From NCBI GenBank assembly GCA_963920705.1, contig OY987227.1, positions 11,077,602-11,141,601 on the forward strand: 64,000 nucleotides of DNA. The letters run 5' to 3'. The notes under the pieces were generated by a model that was given only the letters and a program-made list of their open reading frames with translations, searched no databases and was not told where the DNA came from. Below, one piece after another: positions 32,825 through 45,439 of this stretch. Numbering within the stretch: the stretch's first letter is position 1; each line of letters opens with the position of its first letter. The position numbers and the translations under genes were made by a program. The stretch is from Odiellus spinosus. Its lineage: Eukaryota > Arthropoda > Arachnida > Opiliones > Phalangiidae.

Positions 32825-33404
32825 TAGTAAGAATGGGTGGGGGACGATGGGGGATCTGTCGAAGGCGTACTTCGTATATCTGAAAAAGAGAACACTTTAT
32901 TACGGCACTTAAATAGATGGTCGTCCATCAGCTGCTCTTTTTCCAAAATTCACTCCGCCCACCTATATACGAAACCGACTGGCCGCCACCTACCTTCCCT
33001 TGGATATAACTATAGCGATATAAAATCTACATCTATATTCGAGCAATTGACCGCCACAAACCACGCTAGCGAGCAAGCCGAAGCAAAGCTCAATTGATAT
33101 CTCGCGAGAGCCGCTAGAACTCGCTCCAAGAACATTAATCATACCCGTGTTTAAAATCACGATTTTTTTGCACTTTTTGCTCTCAATTTGCTCTACACGC
33201 GAGCTTTTAATTTCGCGTACCGTATCAAGTATAGAATATGTGCGATATGAAATTCCGTAATCAATCAGTTTTCAATTGGTAATCTGTCTTTCAAATATAC
33301 GTTTAGAATTAATTTAAATTTTGAATTAAATTTCGATATTACATGCGTTTAATAATATTTAAATATTCATAATATCATGTTCAATTCTAAATTTGACGGT
33401 TTTA
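32825..33404. other. Gene-free stretch with a CpG-richer patch
   Basis: 32930-33130 is moderately CpG-rich. Overlapping short frames exist on both strands but none resembles a known protein or has clear splice borders. Confidence 0.3.
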
Positions 33405-33864
33405 TTCTAATATCTAAGGTGTACGGATTATATTTTTAGTTTTTTCGTACTATTAAAAATCAATATGCAAATTTTACACCTTTAGGTTGACGCGTCTACG
33501 AGACAACCTCAAAATTAATATACCAAGAATATATTTTTTCTGTGTATATGATGTAGTTTCATAGATTTTTGTGGATAAAGACTGCGCGATGACTTAGATA
33601 ATTACAAAAGTTTCGAATGAAACTTTCACGAGAAAGACTCCGTGAAAGCGACCTTGTCACGTGCCAGAGCGCGCGAGAATTATATCTAGATTTTTCAATA
33701 ATCACGCGACCACATTGATGAAGTCAATTTTAAAATATATATTTTTGCTGTCGCCGTAATTTTTTTCTGTGGCAAATGTAGATATTTTAAATCTTTTTTT
33801 AACGATAAATGATACTTAAATATCATTTTGATTGCGTCTAAAATCCGTGACATCCTCACTTTAA
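33405..33864 (-). mobile_element. Family B element, copy B4, reverse orientation
   Basis: Read on the minus strand it starts TTAAAGTGAGGATGTCACGG and contains ACCGCG/ACGGCGACAGCAAA, GTCGCTTTCACGGAGTC and, at the far end, ATAGTACGAAAAAACT then ATAATCCGTACACC. Full length, about 460 bp. Confidence 0.85.
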
Positions 33865-33964
33865 CGAAGATTAACTTTTATTTCTTTCCCTTAAATTGCC
33901 TCTTAATTAATATTGTCTAAAAGCGTCGTTGAAGGCCGGCAAAAAACCTTTCAAGCTCTTATTC

Positions 33965-33988
33965 CCCTCTCTCTCTCTCTTTCTCTCC
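33965..33988 (+). repeat. CT dinucleotide tract
   Basis: (CT)n of about 20 bases, a possible GAGA-factor-type sequence. Confidence 0.9.
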
Positions 33989-34595
33989 CGGGAATAAACT
34001 TTTCATGCCTGGGGTTTCAATCGATAAGGAGTTAAATACTCGGTAATTAATTCACGTAAAGTCACGCGAAGTGTATATATAGGCCTTCTTTTTGATACTT
34101 AAACCTCTGAGGCGGAGTTTACTGCCAAACTAATTATAATGGTTCAAATCGAGATTCCACTTGAATCATTTTTATTTTATTTTTTCAATTTTTAATATTT
34201 TGCCCATTGATGATCATCTTGAATCCAAAAAATCGAATCTTTACGGTCGGTTAAGTTACTAAAATATATAATTTAAGCGATATTTCGTGCTTTTAAATAT
34301 TCTTTTCACGCGTGATGTTATATGATGACCAATTTTAATAAAGTGAAGACGAAACAGGAATGTGTAATTTGAATAATATTTTATTTAAATTCAAAGTTTT
34401 TAATACCAAGAAATGTTTTTTAAGTACAGTCATCACCAAATTGAAGAAACTAGATTTTTTTAATGAAAAGTCCCGCATATAAAAAGTGGTCAGTTTATTT
34501 TGGTGTTGAATTTACAATGATTAAAGCACGATTTACGAAAAATCATAATTTTACATTATTACGGAAATATTTTAAAGAGATAATAAATCGTGATC
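33989..34595. other. Gene-free AT-rich stretch
   Basis: No exon recognised; contains a TATATATAGG string at about 34073 without a supporting downstream gene. Confidence 0.3.
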
Positions 34596-34791
34596 AAAGC
34601 CGCGTTCGCACACACTAGAGTTCGAAATCGTTTCTAATCGTTATGGTTTTAAAGGTCTAACTATGAAATTTTCGGGCATTTTTGTGTGAACGATTCTGTT
34701 CAACAACAATTGAATTATTACCTTCAAAAATTGATTTGAACATTTAAACCGGTTTTATAGAATTTAAATTGCCTAGTACGAACGTAGCTTA
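34596..34791. mobile_element. Family D element, copy D3
   Basis: 196 bp. Left end AAAGCCGCGTTCGCACACAC then TAGAGTTCGAAATCG; right end AACCGGTTTTATAGAATTTA then CCTAGTACGAACGTAGCTT. More diverged than D1 and D2 but collinear. Confidence 0.7.
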
Positions 34792-37276
34792 AGTGCTTTT
34801 TATCAATTAATATAGGAATAAAATCATTGGCTAAAAGGTTTACAAACAAACATTAAATTTTAAAATCATTTTTAACTTAGTCAGGAAGTAACCTTAAGAG
34901 GGTTTGATGAAAGTTTAAATACTTCTATAAATGGCGAACATATTTTTCGAGTATAAAAACCTTATTTGATTGTTTTAAAATAATCCAAGTGACGTCTACT
35001 TTCGAATGGTGCACTTGGTTTATGGTTAGGAGATCATAGAGAAAGGTTTTTCATTAATTTTAGCACTTATAACGAAAAAATAACCATTTCACGTTCTTTA
35101 CAAAGACTATATTCGAAGCTTTGTAGCCCACGAGTTCGCTATTGAATTATTTAGTCAAGGATGAGACTTTAATGTTTCACGTTTTTAACATATGTACGAG
35201 AGTTATATGGACTTTTTCCTAATTTCATATTTCATTCCGTCTTTAAATGCCTAGTTAAAACAGGAAAATATGATATAAAATCACTTTGTCTAGTTTCATT
35301 TCCCCTTTAATGTACCCTTTTTCGTTTATTTTCTCGTATTAACTCTATAGGTGACGAAATTTTCAATGCCTAAATTGATTCGAGACTCGAATCGGACGAG
35401 ACCATCATATAAATTTCGACTTCAGTCTTTTATTATAATCTAATTATTTTTCGTTAGTCCTTAATTTTATCTTTTTTAGATCCGTTTTTGTTTCGAATCT
35501 ACCGTGCTCTATAATTAGTCGTTAGACAATGATCATTGTCCGTTTCAACGATTGTATTTGAAGTTTAAAAAGTTATCACGTAACGAAGGCTCTTCAAATT
35601 TAATTGGCTTGGAGGTTATACGATTTTATTTTGTCACTTTAGACGATTGTTGATTGGGTACATCGTCACCTAAAGATTTACCGAATACAAATAGAATAGG
35701 AATTGAAAATTTATTACTTTGATTTAAGCCTATTTGTGAATTATTTTAATTTGTCCTAATATGGTAATGGGTCAGTTTATTAAAAGAATACACGTATTTA
35801 TTATATTATTTATCACGTGACCCTTGAATTGAAGTACCTTATAAGTTCGCGTTGTTCTCAATCGCACTTATATTCAGAAATATTTTAATTTATTCAAATA
35901 TAGATATGACGTAATATATTCTAATCTTAAATAAACCATTAACGGTATATAAATAGCTTTGGCCGGCTAGAAAACAGCCTTGGTTTTTTTAATTTCCTGT
36001 TTCCTGGTTAACCCGTCTTTGTTTTAAATTAATTTTATTAACGAAAATAAGTTTATGATTTCGTTTGAATAGATTTCAAAATATGAAAGGTTACCGCTTG
36101 AACATTTTGAAAATGAATTCTATATTTTAACACAACATTATACCATCTTAAAAATGGAAAAATTTCTAGTGCAGCCCTAAAAATAGTCTAGAAATGTCAA
36201 CATTAGGGTTATAAACGAAATTTTGAAGGCCCCAAAGCTATAAAATCTTTGTAAACTATCTTGACACTGTCAGGCGGATTTTAGCACCCAATTTACCAAT
36301 TCTTGCGTGCAGAATTGTTTTTTTTTTTTTTTTTTTCAGAAATTTGGTGACAATGCCAGTAGGCTCGTAAATTCTGTTAAGTTCAAAAGATCTGTAGTGA
36401 AAAGCCGCTTCTAAAAATAGTATAGATTTAGTATATCCCTTTAGAACAACCTTTTAACCTTTTTAAGATTTTGTGAATGTTAGGCTTGAACCAATAACCA
36501 GGGTCATGTGGAATTTCGTACAAAGCTAGTTATCCTCAGTGAGAAGCCTAAGACTTAATAATAAAGGGAAAGTTGGGGCTCATTGATAAACAACGTTGGT
36601 CCACTTCAAAACTAAAGTAGTTTTTGATCTTGAAAAAACTGTTTATTTGGAAGCCCGAACATTTTTTTCCGAAAGCTTTTCACACTACCATAAAACTCGA
36701 TACGAAGTGTTAAAAAAAAGACTATTATGCTTCAAAATACATAGCCGTAAAAAACATCACGTGTCGAATACTAAGATGTTTGTCGAGTTCTGGGAAAATC
36801 CGGGAAAATGGTTTCTTCCCCATTAAAGCTGATAAAAGTGATAGTGCCCCTGGGATCATTAATTACTGCATATTTTTAAGGAACCATACATATATGCGTA
36901 CATATACACTTTAACAATCATGGAAAGGACGTAAATATCGAAAGAAAACCCGTTTTTCAATGGAAACATTCCTCTTTTGTAAGATTATTAGAGTATACAG
37001 CTCCAATGAAGATAATGGATCGCTGCTCCACGGCCGTTTCCCCGAGAAATTAACTTTTCACCGTGTTATAAGATTATTAAGGATCATACCGTGTAGATGG
37101 AATCTAGGACATCACCTTGTGACGTCTTTATAAGCTTTACACGCACAAAATTTGCTAATGAAGTGAAAAGCGAAATGGGTTATTTTTATTTAACTTTTTT
37201 AATCACTGAAGCTTCGCGAAAAAGTTATAAACATTTACAGTCAGAAATAATTTTAATATAATTCGAAAAGTATTAT
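34792..37276. other. Long gene-free stretch
   Basis: Contains a T19 run (36318-36336). A 76-codon open frame at 36596-36826 uses a non-ATG start and has no family resemblance. No repeat family recognised. Confidence 0.35.
36318..36336 (+). repeat. Poly(T) run, T19
   Basis: Uninterrupted T19 followed by CAG; it resembles a pyrimidine tract with AG, but the following sequence is not coding-like. Confidence 0.9.
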
Positions 37277-37284
37277 ACTCCTAA

Positions 37285-37400
37285 CAAGGTTAGTAAAGAG
37301 ACCTGTAGGTTTCCGCAAGTCACTAGAGGGGAAGGAAAAATAGGAAGCCGTCTTGGATATCAGCTGTATACTTATGGTTCGAACGTCATCGCGTTAATTG
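37285..37400 (+). repeat. Family H-like fragment (H3)
   Basis: AAGGTTAGTAAAGAGACCTG and GAAGCCGTCTTGGA resemble the H2 copy at 48253 (AAGGTTAGTAAAGAGACAGG; ACTGCCGTCTTCTC). A short, diverged fragment. Confidence 0.45.
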
Positions 37401-37859
37401 GGGAAACCAATAAGGTACCGGACTGATTTTTAAAGTGGAAGACTTAGGAAAATGTTATATTTCAAAGAAATACATTAAATCAGACAGTTCGTTTAATGTT
37501 ATTAAGGTTTATTGAGATTTGCTGACATTGTTAATAATTTGACATAATACAAAAAATATAAGATTACTATAGATGTCGCTACTGCGCCAATGTAATTGAT
37601 ATACCCACTGTATTTGAAGTTTATCCGAGTTAACACCTAACAGGAAAACGATGAAACATTCTAAATATGTAATTCTGTTTGATTTCATTACACGAATGTT
37701 TCTTCTTACGTCTATGGATTCATTGCAAACTCGATCAATGTTCAAAATGAATGACTATTTGAGTGAGAAGAAATAAATAGTATATATAATCTTCCTTTTA
37801 GTTTCACCACGTTTTCCTTAAATTGTTTTCCTTTGAAATATTTCATTTATTGCACGAAA

Positions 37860-38290
37860 TGATCGGGCCTCGTTCAAGGACTCCACGCGGACTATCTCTT
37901 GATACGGGCTGTTCCTATTCCTATTAAGTCATTACCTGGATAGAGTAATTTCTCAAATTTCCCCGTTTCTCCGGGATAGTTGCCATCGCCGCGGGAGAGC
38001 GCGTTAAAAATGCTTAATTGGCTGATAGGAATCGAATCTGGTTCTTAATCCTCGAGGTGGAGCCAAATTTTGGCAGCTGTTGCGGCTACCACTATATTAC
38101 CACCACCTTTTACCTCTGTTTTCTCGCCTTTTTCGCTATAGCTTCCTTGGCCCCCATCGCACCCCGGGTTCAAATGTATGCGTGCGAAAGACGTACGTTG
38201 TGCCAATGTAGAGCGCAAAGTTTCGCCATCCACGGGATACCCTGGGGCACCCTTAGTGGACGGGGCGCGTGAGGGGACCACCCGTGTGGT
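37860..38290. other. CpG/GC-rich island without a recognisable gene
   Basis: Roughly 430 bases near 50% G+C with many CpGs, open on both strands for 78-84 codons (a GC-content effect). The translations are cysteine-rich or charged and resemble no family. A cis-regulatory island or an unannotated first exon are both possible. Confidence 0.35.
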
Positions 38291-38714
38291 ATAATGTACG
38301 TATCTATAAAATGTATAAAAAGTATCGTGAAATTATATCCCAGCTTCGTGGATATTTGTAGGTTTCTTTGTAATGACGTAAATTTACGATTCTTTCTGTA
38401 AATTTAACATTCGATACCTGCATGATTGGGGCCCAATTGTTGGTTGTTTAGCTATATAGATACGTTTAGGTTTTAACGTATACATCCTGGACAATTTTAA
38501 TGTTTGTAAATTTATTCTTCGTGGGTGTTTTTATTTCGTTTTGTTGGATTTTTAGATTTGATTTAATGGTAAATGGATTAACAGTGGTGCATTCAAAAGC
38601 TGTATGCATAAAGTTGCTGTAAAATTAATGATTTTGCTAATTTTTTCTCCACAATGGGTTATTGGATAATTAAACATTAGAATGCCAGAAAACTCATATT
38701 AAAAATAATTACCC

Positions 38715-38794
38715 TCATTTTTGAATATGGTGTTTTAATAGTATGATAAAACGAAAATTATAATCCATATGCATTCGTGACAGCCTCACTTTAA
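38715..38794 (+). mobile_element. Family B element, right end only (B5)
   Basis: ATATGGTGTTTTAATAGTAT, GATAAAACGAAAATTATAAT, then CGTGACAGCCTCACTTTAA, matching the 3' terminus of the full-length copy at 54827-55230. Confidence 0.8.
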
Positions 38795-40914
38795 CAAAAA
38801 ACATTCCCATTGTAGAGCGTAATCGTTGAATCGAGTTTCATAAAAACCTTTCATAAGTTAATTACCCTGTTGCAAAAAGTGTTAAAACTTTACTATTATC
38901 TTTATATATTATTACAATTATAAAAATAGATAAATATTTTTTTAAAAAGATTTTTTTCCCCCGCGGATAATGATAATAATTTTGTTTATTTTTCCATTAA
39001 TAGAAAAATAATGTTAGGACGTCGTTCTTTAAAATTAAAAAGGCTGACTTTTTTTTGTGGAGGCCAGAATGTCAAGCTGGCAAATTGAGGGTTGGAGCTA
39101 TTGGGTTGGCCACGTGGAGGCGGGTAATTCGTACTTCCTCCCGCCCTTCCCTGCCCCCTCGCTTATAAGGGAATAGTATTAGAAGAATGGCGTGTCCGAA
39201 GCACGCTCTCGGACTAACATTGTCGTTATAAATGGTGGCCCGCCTGACTTGGCTATACACCATCTAGCGAGAGAATCAGGCCTCACGCGAAATGATAATT
39301 AAATTCGGTTTGCCGTTGCCCTCGCTAGCTACATTTTGATATTCGGGCTTCTATTTTATATATGTACTTAAATATCCTCGAGTCGCGGCGTTTCAACACG
39401 ATAGCATATAGTCCTTTAGCACGATATTGCCCTCAACCCCCTTCTTCCCCGCCGTCGACTACTTTGACAATAAATGTTTAACTATTTAGGGACAAATTGG
39501 CGTAACTCTGGTTTAAATGGTTTTCATATTTTCGAAACCATTAAACTAAATACCAACAAGAATGAATTGTTAATTTGAACATTTAAGTTACCAAGTTATT
39601 TTAAATTAATTATAATTAATTTAAATTTAGAGTTAATACCGTAAGGTACAGTTTCCGTCCATCAATAGAATAAGAGGAAAAATAAGAATATAAGCTTTAT
39701 GTTGATGAACCAATAAGATTGCGGGCTTATTTTCAAAGTGGTATCCTTACATTAATGTAAGAATGACAAAAACAAACGTATTATTTTTATTTTAATTAAA
39801 TTAGTTTTATAATTCTAGCTCTCACCCGTTAAAATTAACTTTTTATATTAATTAGTTTAATTATGTTGCATAATCATATATTAAATAATTCATTAAAATT
39901 ACTGAAATTTCTCTTAACCATGTTCTAGTTATTTATTTGTTAAAATTTACAAAAAAGTAATCTTCAAATTTTTAATCTATAATAGTAAAATAGCCTTGTT
40001 GGGTTTAATAGGCGTGACTTGAATCTGAAACTAGCCGCATGTTTTTAATCAACACCCACAGAAAAGTTTAATAATAAATAGCAAACTTCATATAGATTCT
40101 TTAAGAATTTAAACATATGAGTAAAATGCATTTGGGAAATGATTTAACAAGGAAATCAATAGAGTTATAAGCAATTAAGCAAAGTTCAATTCATGTATAG
40201 AGAAATCAACATGCGGTTTCTACGTGTCATCATGATTTGAAACAGTAATACAGTAAAACACTAGAGTTAAATGGTTTTAGCGCTTAGTTTTCTTTAGTGT
40301 TTAACGCACTATGTACATTTGCGTTTGAAATAAGCGAAGGTTGCGGGTGAGGGGAGGGATCGCGTGATGGTTTTGCGTTGCTAACGACCAAATTGTTAAA
40401 CATCCTCGCTCGATCCATATCGGCCGTGGTTCGTTTTATCTTTTACTGTTAATATTAAAAGGCTACGATGGGTAACTCGTGTTATTTTTCGTTCCATATC
40501 TTTTAACGAGAGTCTAGTTTTAAGAAATATATTTAGAGGCCTCAGTTTTCATTATGACCAAAGTTAAGGCGTATTAATACGCCTTTTTAAACGCTGAAAG
40601 GGTCGAAAGTAGTTTGCAATTGATAAAATAAAAAAACTTATTATAAATTCGTAGAAAGATCAAAGTCCCGCGCGAGTTAATTCACCGCAGTTGCGTGGTG
40701 AAGTTTCCTCTCTTTGTCAAAACTGATGAGATATTTTTTAACGTGACGGTGACAAGTAGTGTTAATAAGTCTTATTTGAGTTTTACCGTTGAAAAATTTA
40801 ATTGGAATTTAAACGAAATATGAAAGGTTTAATTGGTAAAAGTTTTTGTCATTTCATGAGTATGCTTATTTTTTTAGATTATAAATCAGATTTAACAGTT
40901 TGAAATTAATGGTT
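38795..40914. other. Gene-free stretch with a GC-rich patch
   Basis: 39080-39440 is GC/CpG-rich, with a 63-codon minus-strand frame of no known family. 40320-40440 is another small GC-richer spot. A perfect 20-bp palindrome at 40566-40585 is listed separately. Confidence 0.35.
40566..40585. repeat. Perfect 20-bp palindrome
   Basis: AAGGCGTATTAATACGCCTT is fully self-complementary without a spacer. A dimeric protein-binding site or cruciform is possible; no repeat family is associated. Confidence 0.85.
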
Positions 40915-41250
40915 TTAGAGACTCGGGAATTTTAACGATTGGACATAAAAGACTTTTTAAAGAATCCGGGATTTCTTAACGATAGGATTTCAACGATTAT
41001 GGATTAAAATTGGTTTTAGGAGAATCGGGGGATTAAAATTGGTTTTAGGAGAATCGGGGGATTTAAACCCTTTATGGATATTAAAGGAGTTGTTGAAGAA
41101 TCGAAGGTTTCAGCTAAATTGAATCTCTAAGATTTTTTTAGTAAATTGGGGATTTCAACGATTGAATGACAAACGTGTTTCGAAGAATCGCAGATTTCAA
41201 AGAATTCTAATTTTTATAATAGATTTTGTAGAATCGATAATTTCAAGAAT
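40915..41250 (+). repeat. Degenerate minisatellite with a fresh 29-bp duplication
   Basis: Blocks GAATC.GGGATTTCAACGAT followed by GGATTAAAA and TTTTTAA recur about every 55-60 bases. Within it 41002-41030 and 41031-41059 are identical 29-mers starting GATTAAAATTGGTTTTAGGA. Confidence 0.75.
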
Positions 41251-42045
41251 AGAATTTTAAACAGATTTTTAAGAAAAATGAATTTTCTATTTAATTGTTA
41301 GACTGTTTGAAATTACATAAATTTTAATATTTCTGTTTGAAAAGTTTCTAAACTATCTTGATGAAGTTAGTATCCGTGAAACTTCAAAATGGCAAATTTT
41401 GTATTAACCAACTTGATGTAAAACAAGTTGTTTAGAACGTATCAAAAAATAAAACTGTTTGGTGCGTGTTAAAATCTAGATGAAGATAAGATAGAAAAAA
41501 AATATATATATCTTGTCGCCTTGCTGACTACACATCTTTAAAATTCATTGAAGAAACTCTCATCTTGAACGTTGTTGGTATAATTCTTCAAAGGAAGGGG
41601 GGTAAGTTATGATAGTTAGGTAGGGAGGGCAGGGGATGGAGCGGAAAGAACGGTAATTTAGTTAATTACCGGGGAAGGAGCATGCGTTTGGCGGCTTCTT
41701 TTTTTAGTGTTTAGTCGAGCGATTCTTCTTTATATAAACTCGAGCCGAAAATCGGCTTTCGTTTAATGTTCCGTCCAATTCTTTTTTTTTTTATTGTAGG
41801 CCTCGTTATTTGCATATTAAGAGAGCTTAAGGAGCCGCCCAACCAATAAAAATCTTTCCCCGTATCAACCCTGTTTAGCTTTAAGAGTATGGGAAAAAAA
41901 ATCTTCGAGCTGTGACTCGACCATTGATGGAATGGCCAATTTTCTTTGTTAATTCAGGTTTATGGTTATAACCATATGGATAAATCTAAGGCTTTATAAA
42001 ATGACTCTCATCGTAACACAACCCTAAAAATATTTAAACCAAATA
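41251..42045. other. Gene-free stretch
   Basis: Includes a G-rich segment at 41590-41680. No exon or repeat family recognised. Confidence 0.3.
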
Positions 42046-42063
42046 TTTAAAGGGAGAATGAAG
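42046..42063 (+). mobile_element. Family A left terminus fragment
   Basis: TTTAAAGGGAGAATGAAG, the first bases of family A, immediately upstream of C2. Confidence 0.45.
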
Positions 42064-42090
42064 TAAAATATTTTTCTACATTCCTTATCA

Positions 42091-42353
42091 TTAAAGGGAA
42101 ACTTGGAGCTAAAAATGGAACTCTTTTGAATGCAATTTTTACACACTTTTTTGATGTTTAAATTAATTTGTAAAGTTTGAAAAGTACGTATAAATTTGGA
42201 CCAATCATATTATTTCAACCTTCAACAGCTCTTGTAATGTCCTAACATTAAAAGACTGGGCCGGCGTTTGAGGTCCAAGACCTTGGACGGCAATCGTTGG
42301 CCTATTACAAATTCAAAAGTTGTTCTATTTTTTAACTACAAGTTTCCCTTTAA
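42091..42353. mobile_element. Family C element, copy C2 (internally deleted)
   Basis: 263 bp from TTAAAGGGAAACTTGGAGCT to CTACAAGTTTCCCTTTAA. Keeps the central CAATCATATTATTTCAACCT/TCAACAGC block of C1 but has lost large parts of the arms. Confidence 0.88.
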
Positions 42354-43085
42354 GCTATTGGCCTACATTTTATGGAAATGATTCGAAAGAATATCTTTCA
42401 TGTGGACTTTTTTTTATTATTTAAATTCTTAATATCGCGTCATTATGATTCATTTTCCCTCGTGATTACTTATTCTAATTTACTGTAATGTATAATAATT
42501 ATAATGTTTCAAAATATCAGTAATGATTGTAGGCAAATGTTTAGCCTTTAAATTTCTATTCCTAGAGGGGATAAAATAAATTCATTATTCAAACGCGCGG
42601 GACGCGAAATTTTGTTAAAACGTACAGTTTTTTCTACACTTAAACTCATTTAAAATGCAAAGTGACTTAATATAGATTAGAAAGCCCCATTTATTATTAA
42701 TGACGAACGCCAGGGTAATATATTATTCTTAAAATTATATAATTGAGATATGTCGACAGAAAAAAACCGTTTGCCAAAAAATAATCAAGAAATTCTAAAT
42801 GGATTTCTATGTTTAAATATATACAATGAATATATTAAAAATTTGTACTGAAAGAAAGCTGTAATTAAGGTGAAGCATAGCTAAACCATTTTACTACGAT
42901 TATCAGTACCACTAGTAATTCGTGCCTAGTTTATTTACTATACGCGAACAAACCTTGTTTCTATTTGGTGTATTCATAGTATTACAGTGAGATAGTTTGT
43001 ATCTTACTGAAAACGTTTGGGCAAGGGCTGAAATCGAATTCAAAAGGTGATGTTGAAATCGTTTGTTTTGATACCATATTTTCCC
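42354..43085. other. Gene-free AT-rich stretch
   Basis: No exon or repeat family recognised; it may include decayed units of the repeat that follows. Confidence 0.3.
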
Positions 43086-43089
43086 AAAC

Positions 43090-43640
43090 ATGTCTTCATT
43101 CGGATTTGTTCCGAGTGCGAACTATTGTCCGTCCACGGTGTAAAAATTAAGTGGAAGTTTAGGAGTATAGATGGATATTGTCACGAGTAAATCATGCTTT
43201 ACCAGGGCTAACTTTTGTATGTTTCCTATTATGAAAACAGTTTTAATTAATGTATGACTTGACAAAACTGATTTGAATGAACTGCATGAAATCCAAAATT
43301 TATATATTTTTGGAAATATAGCGAATTTCAGTTTGAGATGTTCATGTTTCTTCATTCTGATATCTTCCACGTACAAGCTCAATGTGTGTCCAAGTTGTAA
43401 AAGTGAACCATTAGTTGGTTTTGAAATATATATTTTATACCTACTTGTCTCGATTTACCCCAAACAGCTCATTCTATCTGATTGGTTCCATGTACGAAAT
43501 TGTGTGCCCACATAGTAAAACTTAATGCAGTGGAAACCAATATTTGTTTTTATGTATATCTTGCATACTATTTTCGCTTTTGCCTACCTTTCATTCATTC
43601 AGATTTGTTCCACGTACTAACTGTTAGCTACCTTCACTAT
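43090..43640 (+). repeat. Degenerate tandem repeat, unit about 120-130 bp
   Basis: The block TTCATTC.GAT.T.TTCCACGTAC.AACT..TGTG recurs near 43094, 43352, 43470 and 43594. The last three are about 120 bases apart, and the first is about two units upstream. Frames open across it on both strands are repeat artefacts. Confidence 0.6.
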
Positions 43641-45439
43641 TACATTCAAGGTCTACACTAATTATTCTAAACTGAGGCTAATTATTGATGTACAATATTA
43701 AACTACGTATAGATTCGAAAATTGCCTTTACCATCTCATCATGGTCCTTTGAGTATAGTTTTCCCTATAACAATTACCATGGGAACCAACGGGACAGAGT
43801 TGGAGGGGAAAAATAAAATGAAACTGGTATACAATATACAGCAAGTATCGAAAATAATGTAAGCATTACATTAAAGGAATAATGAAGATTAAGAAAATGT
43901 TTTTAAATCCAATAGAATAGTAAAATATTCGTGAAAACAGTATGAAAACTCATCGAACATTTCTCGTGACGTAATCTATTCTGTTTAATAAGAAGGCAAC
44001 GATCACATGGTGGTAGAAATTTACTTAAACCCGTCAAAGGGATTTTAAAAAATGTATAACAAATTAAATGCCAGTCTGAAATTCTTGATTCCTCTTGCAT
44101 TATTTCAGTTCTTGAGTTCTTGATAACGATCATATCTGATGGAAACTATGTTATCCTCGAAACTTAACCTATTCAATAAGCATTTTAAGTTAAATATCTC
44201 AAAAAACGTCATAACCTCTAAATCACTAAAGAGTTTGCTTCGACATAATTTTCTCAATGAAATTTAACATTGCCTAGCAATTCGTTCCAGCTTTTATCAT
44301 TTTGCTTACGTAACGTTTAAAATTTTGCGTTAGTGACCGACAGACGGACATTGTTTCATAAATAATTATATATTTTGTTGTTTTGAAAATTGAAATTATT
44401 ACAAGTGTACTTTTAAATTTGAAATCTACTTATCTGAAGGTTTAAAGACTCCCATTATAGTTGATGTAGAGGCCCTTAATTTAATTGATTAAAAAAGACG
44501 ATTTAATGGTCTTCATTATCCCTTTCAAAGACTCTTATAACGCGTCGCCCGCGTTTAATGTTCGTAATATGCAAATTAAGGAGGCCTTAATGGTTTTTTG
44601 GCTCTCCTATTAGGGCCACGGGGATCAACATATATTACGGACTAAGTGTGGGGGAGGGAACACCAAGCTTATACTATAACCCACCCACAAAAACCTCTCA
44701 TGCTTATTTTCATAATAAAATATTTCGATTATTCGTCGCGTTATGTATTAAAATGACTAGGTTCTTTGGTAAAAAAAAAATCTTTGTTCCCCGGACGTCA
44801 CCGGTCAACGCCTACGGCTAAAATATCATGAACTATGCGCCCAGTAATCGCAATCTTAGAAGGAACCAATTTCCCATTGAACATTGGGTTTTTCTGGGCC
44901 AATTATAAGCTATTTCCTGTTTAAGATTTAAACGGTCGTATTAACTTGATTAAGATTGAAAATGCTGTTGTTGTATTCAATTGTTTTTTAAAAGGGGGAA
45001 CCAAAATCGAACGTCTTAGTTAAACCACTAATATTTTATATTAAATTTATATCCACTGAACTTTTACATATTGTATCTTCGTCCCTACACATTTCAAACA
45101 ATGTTGCAAAAACGTTTTTTGCCGAAAAATTCAACCGCTTCAAAAAGTGAAGTAATAATCTGGGAAATTATTAATGCCAATTTTCTGAAATTCTTCGTAT
45201 TTTTCCGCGCATAACCAAATACATTTTTTTTAATGTTCTAAAATGCCCGAAATATTATTCTTTGTGTAAATTTGAGCTTAAATTGAATGTATTCAAGATA
45301 TACCGTATTTTTGCTTATAATTCTACTTATATCTTTAATATATTTTAATTTCTTCGATTTTCCAAATATTTTAGTTTTTTATCGAAAAATTAGTCTATTT
45401 GAAGATATCTGTTCTTTAAAAAGGCTGTGAAATCTGTTA
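43641..45439. other. Gene-free stretch
   Basis: No family or exon recognised. A 76-codon minus-strand frame at 43903-44133 shows no family features. Confidence 0.3.

Noticed and set aside
32682..33097. Several overlapping 62-86-codon frames
   Set aside because: Low-complexity, on both strands, beside a minisatellite and a short duplication; no consistent coding signal.
36318..36826. T19CAG followed by a 76-codon frame, considered as a strong acceptor plus exon
   Set aside because: The frame begins far downstream of the AG, several stops intervene, and codon content is not protein-like.
38018..38281. 84- and 78-codon frames on opposite strands
   Set aside because: Mutually overlapping frames in a GC-rich patch, expected from scarcity of A/T-rich stop codons; no splice context or family resemblance.
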